NCBI GenBank assembly: GCA_016935715.1 | Contig: JAFGQJ010000359.1 | Coordinates: 1 to 6,750 of the forward strand | DNA length: 6,750 bases | DNA from: Spirochaetales bacterium | Lineage (GTDB): Bacteria; Spirochaetota; Spirochaetia; SZUA-6; DRHE01 | Reading direction: 5' to 3' | In this document: in pieces, positions 1-5,990 of the stretch | Numbering within the stretch: position 1 is the first letter of the stretch | Layout: every line of letters begins with the position of its first letter | Notes under the pieces: generated by a model | Seen by the model: only the letters and a program-made list of their open reading frames with translations | What the model was told of the DNA's origin: nothing | The model's database searches: none | Position numbers and translations under genes: made by a program

Positions 1-348
1 GTGATGTTCCACTCCTGCGGATCCCTGACTGATGTCATTCCCGATCTGATCGATGCGGGCCTGGATATCCTGTATCCGGTCCAGCCGAAGGCTCGTTCCA
101 TGCAGATCGACTTCCTGCGAAAGGAGTTCGGCGGCTCCCTGTCCTTCTACGGGGGCTTCGACGTTCAGGAGCTCCTGCCCTTCGGCACGGTCCGGCAGAT
201 CGAAGAGGAGGTCGTCCGCATGGCAAGAGTGTTCGCCGGGAGGGGAGGATTCATCCTCTCTACCAGCCACGTTATCATGGAAGACGTTCCTGAAGAGAAT
301 GTGCTCAAGCTGTACGAGATCATTCGGGACATCTCCCGCTACCTGTGA
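1..348 (+). CDS. Uroporphyrinogen decarboxylase (URO-D) family protein, C-terminal part only
   Basis: This is the last 115 residues of a URO-D superfamily protein; the 5' part lies before the window. Visible family marks are HSCG at residues 4-7 of the fragment, DAGLDILYPVQP (about 18-29), where the family usually has a NPVQ-type stretch, YGGFDVQELLPFG (about 50-62) and the end pattern STSHVIMEDVPEENVL. Family members usually run to about 340-400 residues with HSCG in the second half, so the GTG at position 1 is an internal valine codon, not a start. The superfamily includes true haem-pathway HemE and many MtaA/CmuA-like methyltransferases that act on corrinoid or coenzyme M methyl groups. 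The HSCG and PVQP style fits the latter, uncharacterised branch better than HemE, but the substrate cannot be told from this piece. It is followed by a 146-base gap before dhaK, so a shared operon is possible but not shown. Confidence 0.85.
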   Translation: MMFHSCGSLTDVIPDLIDAGLDILYPVQPKARSMQIDFLRKEFGGSLSFYGGFDVQELLPFGTVRQIEEEVVRMARVFAGRGGFILSTSHVIMEDVPEENVLKLYEIIRDISRYL

Positions 349-359
349 ATGCCATCACT
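344..359. promoter_or_regulatory. CRP/FNR-like palindrome upstream of dhaK
   Basis: The sequence reads TGTGA-ATGCCA-TCACT, a 9 of 10 match to the CRP half-site pair TGTGA-N6-TCACA. It overlaps the stop codon of the URO-D gene and lies about 135 bases before the dhaK start. A catabolite-type regulator controlling a glycerol/dihydroxyacetone gene would make sense. However, a match this good is expected by chance about once in a few windows of this size, and its distance from the possible -10 elements (about 90-115 bases) is not a classical activating position. Treat it as a candidate only. Confidence 0.25.
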
Positions 360-428
360 TCCTGATTCTGAAGGGCAGGCCGTTCATCGATCGAGCTCAG
401 CATCTACAGGTGCCGGGCGAGGTGGCTA

Positions 429-475
429 TTCCTATCGAAAATCTACATAATCGATATATTGGGGGTGATAAATAA
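429..475 (+). promoter_or_regulatory. AT-rich leader, probable dhaK promoter region
   Basis: This is the most AT-rich stretch in a GC-rich window, in the 146-base gap between the URO-D gene and dhaK. Possible -10 hexamers are CATAAT (446-451), TATATT (455-460) and GATAAA (467-472). I find no convincing TTGACA-like -35 at 16-18 bases from any of them, so the exact promoter is not assigned. The composition and position suggest that transcription of dhaK-dhaL starts here. No clear terminator hairpin for the URO-D gene is seen in 349-428. Confidence 0.3.
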
Positions 476-494
476 CGACTGAGGAGGATGGAAT

Positions 495-1493
495 ATGCAA
501 CGGATGATCAACGATCCGGACGAGGTTGTACCGGATATGCTGGCTGGATTCGTCAAGGCTCATCGAGACATCGTGCTGCCGACCGGAAACCCACGGGTGC
601 TGAAGTACAGGGAGGCTCCCGTTGCGGGAAAGGTAGGCATCGTCACCGGCGGCGGGTCGGGACACAAGCCGGCTTTCATCGGCTACATCGGACAGAACCT
701 GGTGGATGCGGTGGCCGTGGGCGAGATATTTACCTCCCCTACGGCCAACGCTTTCTACCACGCTTTCAAGGAGGCCGATGCAGGAAAGGGGGTTGCCTGT
801 CTGTTCGGCAACTACGCAGGGGACATCATGAATGTCAGGATGGCGGTGCAGGAGGCCGAGGAGGATGACGTCATCGTCAAAACGGTTATCGCCAACGACG
901 ACGTTCCCTCGGCTCCCAAAGAGGAGCGGGAGAAACGCCGCGGTGTGGCCGGCGAGGTGCTGATGTGGAAAGTAGGCGGGGCCAGGGCAGCTCTGGGCGG
1001 CTCACTGGACGAGGTGATCTCCGCCGCTCAGAAAGCGATCGACAACACCCGCAGCATCGGTATCGGTTTCACTCCCTGCACCATTCCCGCGGTGGGCAAG
1101 CCCAACTTTTCCATCGAGCCCGGAAAGATGGAGGTGGGGATCGGCCATCACGGCGAACCGGGAATCCGGGTGGAGGATCTGGCCACCGCCGATGAAATGG
1201 CGGCCATGAGCCTGGAGGTGGTGCTGCCCGACCTGCCCTTCGCCAGAGGGGATGAGGTGGTCGTATTGGTCAGCGGTTTGGGTGCCACACCGGTGATGGA
1301 ACTTTACATCTTCTACGACAGGGTGGCCGAGATTCTTGGGGACAGGGGGATCTCGATCTACCGGCCTTATGTGGGTAATTTCTTCACCTCTCTGGAGATG
1401 ATGGGGGTTACCCTGACGGTGATGAAGCTGGACCAGGAATTGAAGCAGCTGATGGACCTGGAGTGCGTCTCCATGGGCTTGAGGCAGGGATAG
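495..1493 (+). CDS. dhaK: Dihydroxyacetone kinase, DhaK subunit
   Basis: DhaK binds dihydroxyacetone as a covalent hemiaminal on a histidine. It works with DhaL, which brings the phosphoryl donor (ADP-DhaL recharged by the PTS protein DhaM, or ATP in stand-alone versions), to make dihydroxyacetone phosphate in the cytoplasm. At 332 residues it is of normal length for the subunit. It opens with the usual INDPD..V.DML pattern and carries GGGSGHKPAF (52-61), NYAGDIMN (106-113) and GIGHHGEPG (215-223). H57, D110 and H219 fall one residue after the E. coli catalytic H56, D109 and substrate-binding H218, so the active site looks intact. The motif has GHKPAF where E. coli has GHEPAH, a variant I believe is common outside enterobacteria. 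The start is set by GAGGAGG at 481-487, seven bases before the ATG. The neighbouring dhaL is broken, so activity would need a DhaL from elsewhere. A related ketose such as erythrulose is an alternative substrate. Confidence 0.93.
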   Translation: MQRMINDPDEVVPDMLAGFVKAHRDIVLPTGNPRVLKYREAPVAGKVGIVTGGGSGHKPAFIGYIGQNLVDAVAVGEIFTSPTANAFYHAFKEADAGKGVACLFGNYAGDIMNVRMAVQEAEEDDVIVKTVIANDDVPSAPKEEREKRRGVAGEVLMWKVGGARAALGGSLDEVISAAQKAIDNTRSIGIGFTPCTIPAVGKPNFSIEPGKMEVGIGHHGEPGIRVEDLATADEMAAMSLEVVLPDLPFARGDEVVVLVSGLGATPVMELYIFYDRVAEILGDRGISIYRPYVGNFFTSLEMMGVTLTVMKLDQELKQLMDLECVSMGLRQG

Positions 1494-1503
1494 GAGAGTC
1501 GGT

Positions 1504-1865
1504 ATGCAGTTTGCCGATCTAGAAGGCCGTGTCTCGTCGTCGAAAAATTGATCGATGCTATCCAGGCCAACAAGGTGTATCTCAGCGAAGTGGACGGCGC
1601 CATCGGCGACGGGGACCACGGCATCAACATGGCCAAGGGCTTCGGCCTGGCCGGGGAACGCCTGTCCGGGGAGATGGGTTTTTCTGAAGCTTTGAATACT
1701 CTGGGCCGCACTCTGGTCATGGAGATCGGCGGGGCCATGGGTCCGCTTTACGGCAGCTTCTTCAAGGCCATGGCCAGAGTTGGCCGGGCTTCCAGATTGG
1801 GCGAGCGCTCGAAGGGTGTGCTCGATGCCGGTGCCTCATCCTGCTCTGAACCCCAAAAACACTAA
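1504..1865 (+). pseudogene. dhaL: dhaL remnant: frameshift, internal deletion and lost C-terminus
   Basis: This is a degraded DhaL (the ADP/ATP-binding subunit of dihydroxyacetone kinase, normally about 210 residues). AGGAGAG at 1492-1498 precedes an ATG at 1504, ten bases after dhaK. That frame gives MQFADLEGRVSSSKN and stops at 1549-1551. The DhaL frame continues one base out of register from the A5 run at 1543-1547; a sixth A would restore ...SSSKKLIDAIQANKVYL. The continuing frame has the Mg-binding aspartate motif DGAIGDGDHGINM and GGAMGPLYGSFF. It then passes at about 1764-1785 straight into GRASRLGERSKGVLDAGASSC, which in E. coli DhaL lies about 80 residues further on (compare KGRASYLGERSIGHQDPGATS). 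The missing middle contains the GDKTM motif. Homology ends at about 1844, followed by SEPQKH and a TAA at 1863, so the last dozen or so residues are also missing. An unbroken frame of 105 residues exists from a TTG at 1548, but such a product should not fold as the usual helical barrel. Confidence 0.85.
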
Positions 1866-1889
1866 GCATCCCCTGCGGCATTCCGACAA
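1863..1889 (+). promoter_or_regulatory. Candidate sigma-28 (FliA) promoter for the flagellar operon
   Basis: TAAG at 1863-1866, a spacer of exactly 15 bases, and TCCGACAA at 1882-1889 match the sigma-28 consensus TAAA-N15-GCCGATAA at 3 of 4 and 6 of 8 positions. The site lies just before flgN, the first gene of a late flagellar block, and flgK/flgN-type operons are commonly sigma-28 (class 3) targets. The -35 element coincides with the stop codon of the dhaL remnant. A start of transcription 6-8 bases downstream would leave almost no leader before the ribosome binding site at 1898-1903, which is a mild argument against it. Confidence 0.45.
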
Positions 1890-1897
1890 TATCAGAA

Positions 1898-1903
1898 GAG
1901 GAG
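1898..1903 (+). promoter_or_regulatory. Ribosome binding site that questions the flgN start codon
   Basis: GAGGAG ends only one base before the ATG at 1905, which is too close for normal initiation. An in-frame TTG at 1911 lies seven bases after it, the usual spacing. The real FlgN may therefore begin at 1911 (two residues shorter). Confidence 0.5.
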
Positions 1904-1904
1904 A

Positions 1905-2399
1905 ATGCCGTTGAAGACTTCTACCCTGAAACGAACGCTTCGTGCGGAAGCCAGAACATTGAAGGATTTTGCCGAGCTGCAGAAGGGCCTCCAGCAGGCG
2001 ATCAGCAAGAGGCAGTGGACGGAGCTGAACGGGGAGATCGACTCCCTCCGTGTGCTGGCCGACAGGATCGAAGCCCTGGAGGAGGAAAGGATCGAGGCCT
2101 ACCGGGTGCTCAAGAGCTCACTGCAGGCCGGGGATCAGGAGAGCTTCAGCCAGATCGTGGCCCGGCTTCCGGCGGACGAAAGGGACGAGCTTCTCGGGTT
2201 GTACCGGCATCTGAAAGCCGCGGTGATCCGCGTAAAGGCTTCGGCTGGATTGCTCAACTACTACGTGCAGTCCATGTCGGATGCCCTGCGGCAGATCCTG
2301 GAGGAGCTGTTCCCGCATCGCAAGGGCAAGATGTACTCCCGCAGCGGTAAACCCAGGGAGCCGGGGGATGAATCGATCATGCTGTACGGCAACGCCTAG
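1905..2399 (+). CDS. flgN: FlgN family chaperone for hook-filament junction proteins
   Basis: FlgN is a small cytoplasmic export chaperone that holds the C-terminal helices of FlgK and FlgL and delivers them to the flagellar type III export gate. At 164 residues this protein is of family size. It has no cysteine and no signal peptide, and it is almost entirely helical and charged: long amphipathic stretches run through about residues 8-60 (ADRIEALEEERIEAYRVL is typical) and 65-128, then a basic, flexible tail carries KMYSRSGKPREPG, a tyrosine/arginine/glycine-rich ending often seen in FlgN. The sequence family is poorly conserved, so the assignment leans on position: it is followed nine bases later by flgK, then flgL, its two known clients. 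The annotated ATG is crowded by the ribosome binding site, and a TTG at 1911 is an equally good start. A sigma-28-like promoter lies just upstream. Confidence 0.8.
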   Translation: MPLKTSTLKRTLRAEARTLKDFAELQKGLQQAISKRQWTELNGEIDSLRVLADRIEALEEERIEAYRVLKSSLQAGDQESFSQIVARLPADERDELLGLYRHLKAAVIRVKASAGLLNYYVQSMSDALRQILEELFPHRKGKMYSRSGKPREPGDESIMLYGNA

Positions 2400-2408
2400 G
2401 AGGAACCG

Positions 2409-4277
2409 ATGCCATCCACGTTCATGGGGATAGAGATAGGAAAGCGAAGCCTGATCGGTCATACCCTGGGCCTGACCACGATCGGCCACAACCTCAGCAA
2501 TGCCTCGGTGGAGGGCTACAGCCGCCAGCGGGTGGAGATGAAAGCAACGGATCCGATCTACATGCCCGGGCTGAACCGGGAGCTGTACCCGGGGCAGCTG
2601 GGCCAGGGCATGGAGTTGAGCCGCGTCGAACGGGTGCGGGACATGCTGCTGGAGGGACGGATCGTCAATGAAACCGCGGGGGAGGGGTACTGGGGAGCCC
2701 GGGACAAGTACATTCTCCTGCTGGAGCAGATCTACAACGAGCCGACCGAGGTATCGGTCCGCTCGCTGATGGACAAATTCTGGGAATCCTGGCAGGAGCT
2801 GTCCCTCAATCCCACCGAGGTGGGTGCACGGAAGGCGGTGTTGCAGCGCGGGCAGGCGTTGATCGATGCCATCCACGGCCGCTACTTCCGCCTCAAGGAA
2901 ACCCGGGACATGATAGAGGGCGATGTTCTGGCCGTGCTGGAACAGGTGAACGGCCTGGGCCGGGAGATCGCCGCGTTGAACACGCAGATCATCAAGATCG
3001 AGGCGCTGGGGGACAACCCCAACGACCTGTACGACCGGCGGGACCTCCTGGCCGGGCAGCTCGCCGAGCTGGTGGACATCACCGTAGGGAACCAGGACCC
3101 GGACGAGTACGTGATCTACACCGGCGGCCGGCACCTGGTGCAGGGCCGGGAGCATCACGAGCTGGTGCCGGTCCCCGATCCGGCCAATGACAGCTATTCC
3201 AGGCTCCTCTGGGCGGACACGGGGGACCTCCTGGAGCTGAGGGGCGGCAAGCTCGCAGGGCTGGTGGAACTGCGGGATGTGGACGCCCGCGGGGAGATAC
3301 AGAAGCTCGATCTCATGACCGTCACCTTCATCGATCTGGTCAATGAGATCCACAGCCGTTCGTACGGACTGAACGGCAGAACCGGGTTGGATTTTTTCGT
3401 GGAGTACCCGTTCATCAACAACCTGGCCGGCAACTACGACCGCAACGGCGACGGGGTGAACGATTCCAGCTACGTCTTCCGCATCAACGGCACCAACGCC
3501 CTGGACCCGAAGGAGCAGGTCGGCCTGAGGGGAACGATGATACTTCCCGGTGCCGAGGGCAATGTCCTGGTGGACTACTTCCCCACCGACACGGTGGAGG
3601 ACATCATCTTCCGCATCAACACATCGGGCGCGGAGGTGGCCTCCCGCCTGAACCGGGAGGGACAGCTGACCATCACCGGCACCCCGACGGCGGATACGGA
3701 CAACCCGGATTTCGTGATCCGCCGGCTCGAGGATACCGGACAGTTCCTGGCGGGATACGCCGGCATGCTCCAGGCCGCGGGCCCGGCAGGCGCCTTCGAC
3801 TGGGGGGGACCGGACGCGGTGGCGAATCTGGTGGAGGAATCCAGGTTCGCCGTGGCGCCCCAGGCGCACCCGGCCGGATGGATCGAGGTAAATCCGGCCC
3901 TGGCCCGCGACCCCCTGAGCGTGGCCAGCGCGCTTCAGGGAGGGGGAGAGGCCTTCGGGGACGGCTCGGCGGCCCTGGCCATCGCCAACCTGAGGACGCA
4001 GCCCGTCATGCTGGGGGTCAGCGGCAGCTTCGACGAGTACTTCTCCGCGGCGGTGATCGACATCGGCCTGCGCGGAGAGATCGCCGAAACGGCTCTGCAG
4101 ACCCAGAGCCTGGTTCTGAAAGAGCTGCGGGACATGCGGGAGGCCCTTTCGGGCGTGAACATAGACGAGGAGCTGGCCAACATGATCAAGTACCAGCACG
4201 GCTACTCCGCGGCGGCCCGCTTCGTCACGGAGTTCGACAGGATGCTGGACACGATCATCAATCGAATGGCGGTGTAA
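2409..4277 (+). CDS. flgK: Flagellar hook-associated protein 1 (FlgK), spirochaete type
   Basis: FlgK is the first junction protein between hook and filament; in spirochaetes it sits in the periplasmic flagellum. At 622 residues it has the expected terminal domains. The N-terminal D0/D1 helix contains FMGIEIGKRSL (5-15), GHNLSNASVEGYSRQR (26-41) and further coiled segments to about 220. The C-terminal helix (584-622) has NIDEELANMIKYQHGY and DRMLDTIINRM, the canonical axial-protein ending that FlgN binds. The middle (about 330-500) is a variable beta-rich insertion with two notable spots: DRNGDGVND at 344-352, a D-x-N-x-D-G-x-x-D calcium-loop-like motif, and DTVEDIIFRIN at 394-404, resembling the flagellin/hook IN motif. 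There is no cysteine, as is common in axial proteins. The ATG at 2409 follows AGGAGG (2398-2403), which overlaps the flgN stop. The N-terminus resembles treponemal FlgK more than enterobacterial FlgK. Confidence 0.95.
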   Translation: MPSTFMGIEIGKRSLIGHTLGLTTIGHNLSNASVEGYSRQRVEMKATDPIYMPGLNRELYPGQLGQGMELSRVERVRDMLLEGRIVNETAGEGYWGARDKYILLLEQIYNEPTEVSVRSLMDKFWESWQELSLNPTEVGARKAVLQRGQALIDAIHGRYFRLKETRDMIEGDVLAVLEQVNGLGREIAALNTQIIKIEALGDNPNDLYDRRDLLAGQLAELVDITVGNQDPDEYVIYTGGRHLVQGREHHELVPVPDPANDSYSRLLWADTGDLLELRGGKLAGLVELRDVDARGEIQKLDLMTVTFIDLVNEIHSRSYGLNGRTGLDFFVEYPFINNLAGNYDRNGDGVNDSSYVFRINGTNALDPKEQVGLRGTMILPGAEGNVLVDYFPTDTVEDIIFRINTSGAEVASRLNREGQLTITGTPTADTDNPDFVIRRLEDTGQFLAGYAGMLQAAGPAGAFDWGGPDAVANLVEESRFAVAPQAHPAGWIEVNPALARDPLSVASALQGGGEAFGDGSAALAIANLRTQPVMLGVSGSFDEYFSAAVIDIGLRGEIAETALQTQSLVLKELRDMREALSGVNIDEELANMIKYQHGYSAAARFVTEFDRMLDTIINRMAV

Positions 4278-4283
4278 GAGAGT

Positions 4284-5531
4284 ATGAAACGCATCAGCAC
4301 CAACATGCCCAACAATGACATGAGCTACTACATGCGGCTGCGGGAATGGAAGATGAACGAGCTGCAGAACAAGATGGCCGGCCAGACCCGGCTGAAGAAC
4401 CTGCGGGACGATCCGCTGGCAGCTGGACACGCGGCGCGGTATCAGTCCAAGGTCGTCCGCCTGGAGCGGTTCTTGGACAACATATCCAAGATACGGGGGG
4501 ATCTTTCCCTCGCCGAAGGCAACATCCGCTCCGGTCTGGACATCCTGCAGCGGGTGCGGGAGCTCACCGTCCAGGGCGCGAACGGCATCTACGATGATCA
4601 GCAGATGGCCTACATGGCCGAGGAGGTCGATCAGCTGCTGCGGGAGCTGGTGGAGATCGCCAACTCCGTGGACGGGAAGGGCAACTACATCTTCTCCGGC
4701 TACCGGAGCAAAATCGAACCGTTCCGCGTATCCGCCGGCAGGGTGGAGGGCAGCCGGGATGCGGAAGTCATCACGGGCGTGCAGTACGTGGGTGACAACG
4801 GCCGCAACCGGGGGGAGATCGACGAGATGGCGACCCTCGATTTCCGGATCCCCGGCAACTACGTGTTCTGGGCCGAACGCCAGCAGATCTACTCCTCCGT
4901 CGAGTCCCTGGACTACCGGGTGCAGAGCGACTCGCTGATCCGCATAGACGGGGTGGAGATCCGGCTCAAGGAGGGGGACAACCTCTACGCCATCATCGAC
5001 AAGATCAACGCCTCCCTGGCTCCGGTGAAAGCCAGGCTCGACCCGGTGGAGAACGCCCTGACCCTGGAGGGCACCTTCGCCCACCAGATCTGGCCGGAGG
5101 ACCTGCGCGGCACTGTTCTCCAGGATCTCGGGATCATCTCCCGGGGGTCCGAATCCCCGCCCCTCAACGTGGCGGACTCCGCCGCGGCCTACGGCGGATC
5201 GATCTTCGACATGGTCATGACCGTCCGCGACGGGATGTACCAGAACGACCTGCACCGCATCGGCGGGGATGGGCTGCGCGGCATCGATGACGCCATCGAA
5301 GCCCTGACCGCGCACCTGGCCGAGATCGGCTCCAAGGACAGCCGGCTGCAGGTGACCGGGCAGCGCCTGGACTGGGAGCGTCCCGAGTACATCGGCTTCC
5401 TGGCCAGAGAGGCCGACCTGGACATCACCGAGGCGATAACGGACCTGAAGATGCTCGAGCACGTGCACCAGGCGGCCGTCGGCACCGCGGCCCGCATCAT
5501 CCGGCCGACCCTGCTGGATTTCCTGCGATAG
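4284..5531 (+). CDS. flgL: Flagellar hook-associated protein 3 (FlgL), spirochaete type
   Basis: FlgL is the second junction protein, lying between FlgK and the flagellin filament. At 415 residues it is longer than E. coli FlgL (about 317), as I recall for spirochaete versions. The N-terminal helix has MKRISTNMPNND (1-12), LRDDPLAAGHAARYQS (40-55) and VRELTVQGANGIY (91-103), followed by GKGNYIFSGY (131-140), all typical of FlgL and flagellins. The extra length is a central beta region that includes DNLYAIIDKIN at 232-242, an IN-like module similar to that in FlgK. The C-terminal helix (about 376-415) reads EADLDITEAITDLKMLEH and ends in a short PTLLDFLR tail. There is no cysteine. It begins six bases after the flgK stop; the AAGAG at 4276-4280 overlaps that stop and is weak and close, so translation is probably coupled to flgK. 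The ATG is supported by the MKRIST start seen in homologues. Confidence 0.94.
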   Translation: MKRISTNMPNNDMSYYMRLREWKMNELQNKMAGQTRLKNLRDDPLAAGHAARYQSKVVRLERFLDNISKIRGDLSLAEGNIRSGLDILQRVRELTVQGANGIYDDQQMAYMAEEVDQLLRELVEIANSVDGKGNYIFSGYRSKIEPFRVSAGRVEGSRDAEVITGVQYVGDNGRNRGEIDEMATLDFRIPGNYVFWAERQQIYSSVESLDYRVQSDSLIRIDGVEIRLKEGDNLYAIIDKINASLAPVKARLDPVENALTLEGTFAHQIWPEDLRGTVLQDLGIISRGSESPPLNVADSAAAYGGSIFDMVMTVRDGMYQNDLHRIGGDGLRGIDDAIEALTAHLAEIGSKDSRLQVTGQRLDWERPEYIGFLAREADLDITEAITDLKMLEHVHQAAVGTAARIIRPTLLDFLR

Positions 5532-5540
5532 GAGTGAGGC

Positions 5541-5990
5541 ATGAGAGTCGATACGAAGGCCTACGGCAGCATCGACGTCGATGAGCGCCAGACCATAGAG
5601 TTCCCCTATGGGATCCTGGGCTTCGAAAGGCTCAAGGATTACGTGCTCCTCGATGCGCCGCAGCAGCCCTTCTACTGGCTCCAGGCTCTGGACCTGTTGG
5701 AGGTGGCCTTCGTTCTGATCAATCCCGTGATCTTCCGGCCCGACTACGTGGTGGAGGTCGCTGCCGAGGAGCTGGAAGAGATCGGCATCGACTCCCGGGA
5801 GAAGATGCTGACCTTCGCCATCGTCACCGTGCCGCCCAATCCGATGGAAATGACCGCCAACCTCCAGGGGCCGATCATCATCAACAAAGAGACACGGATC
5901 GGCCGCCAGTGCATTTCGGTGAACCCGAAGTGGGAGGTCCGCCATCCCATTCTCAAGGAGCTGGCCGCGGTGAGGGAGCAGCCATGCTGA
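5541..5990 (+). CDS. fliW: Flagellar assembly factor FliW
   Basis: FliW binds flagellin in the cytoplasm. When flagellin is exported, free FliW binds CsrA and lifts CsrA's block on flagellin translation, so filament protein is made at the rate it is secreted. The 149 residues are the full family length, with FPYGILGFE (21-29), WLQALD (46-51), INPVIFRPDY (60-69), TANLQGPIIIN (105-115) and GRQ (121-123), the standard FliW blocks in order. The ATG follows AGGAG at 5530-5534, which overlaps the flgL stop; the gap to flgL is nine bases. Its last codons overlap csrA by seven bases (5984-5990), the usual close pairing of these two partners. The C-terminal end carries CISVNPKWEVRHPI, normal for the family. 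Confidence 0.96.
   Translation: MRVDTKAYGSIDVDERQTIEFPYGILGFERLKDYVLLDAPQQPFYWLQALDLLEVAFVLINPVIFRPDYVVEVAAEELEEIGIDSREKMLTFAIVTVPPNPMEMTANLQGPIIINKETRIGRQCISVNPKWEVRHPILKELAAVREQPC

Noticed and set aside
1..3. GTG at the first base as a real start for a 115-residue protein
   Set aside because: The HSCG motif and the rest match the C-terminal third of a much longer family, so the gene is cut by the window edge.
484..491. GAGGATGG over the dhaK ribosome binding site as a CsrA target
   Set aside because: It has the GGA core and AGGATG, but any strong ribosome binding site has this look and no hairpin presents it; no support beyond the core.
1548..1865. The 105-residue frame from TTG at 1548 as a functional short DhaL
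   Set aside because: The proper start with a ribosome binding site is at 1504 in another frame, and the product would lack the N-terminal helix, about 80 internal residues and the C-terminal end.
3878..4318. Frames inside flgK and flgL on both strands that encode 60-146 residue arginine- or proline-rich proteins
   Set aside because: They are out-of-frame readings of GC-rich genes with no family features.
2118..5945. Unbroken 1275-codon frame on the minus strand across flgN, flgK, flgL and fliW
   Set aside because: It mirrors four well-recognised genes. Its protein is a low-grade mix of H, V, G, Q, D, L and P without domains, as expected for the antisense frame of GC-rich codons that avoid TTA, CTA and TCA. 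No ribosome binding site or family match supports it.
5909..5983. Upstream in-frame start for csrA, giving 106 residues
   Set aside because: CsrA proteins begin MLILSRK, a ribosome binding site precedes 5984, and the extra part is just fliW read in another frame.
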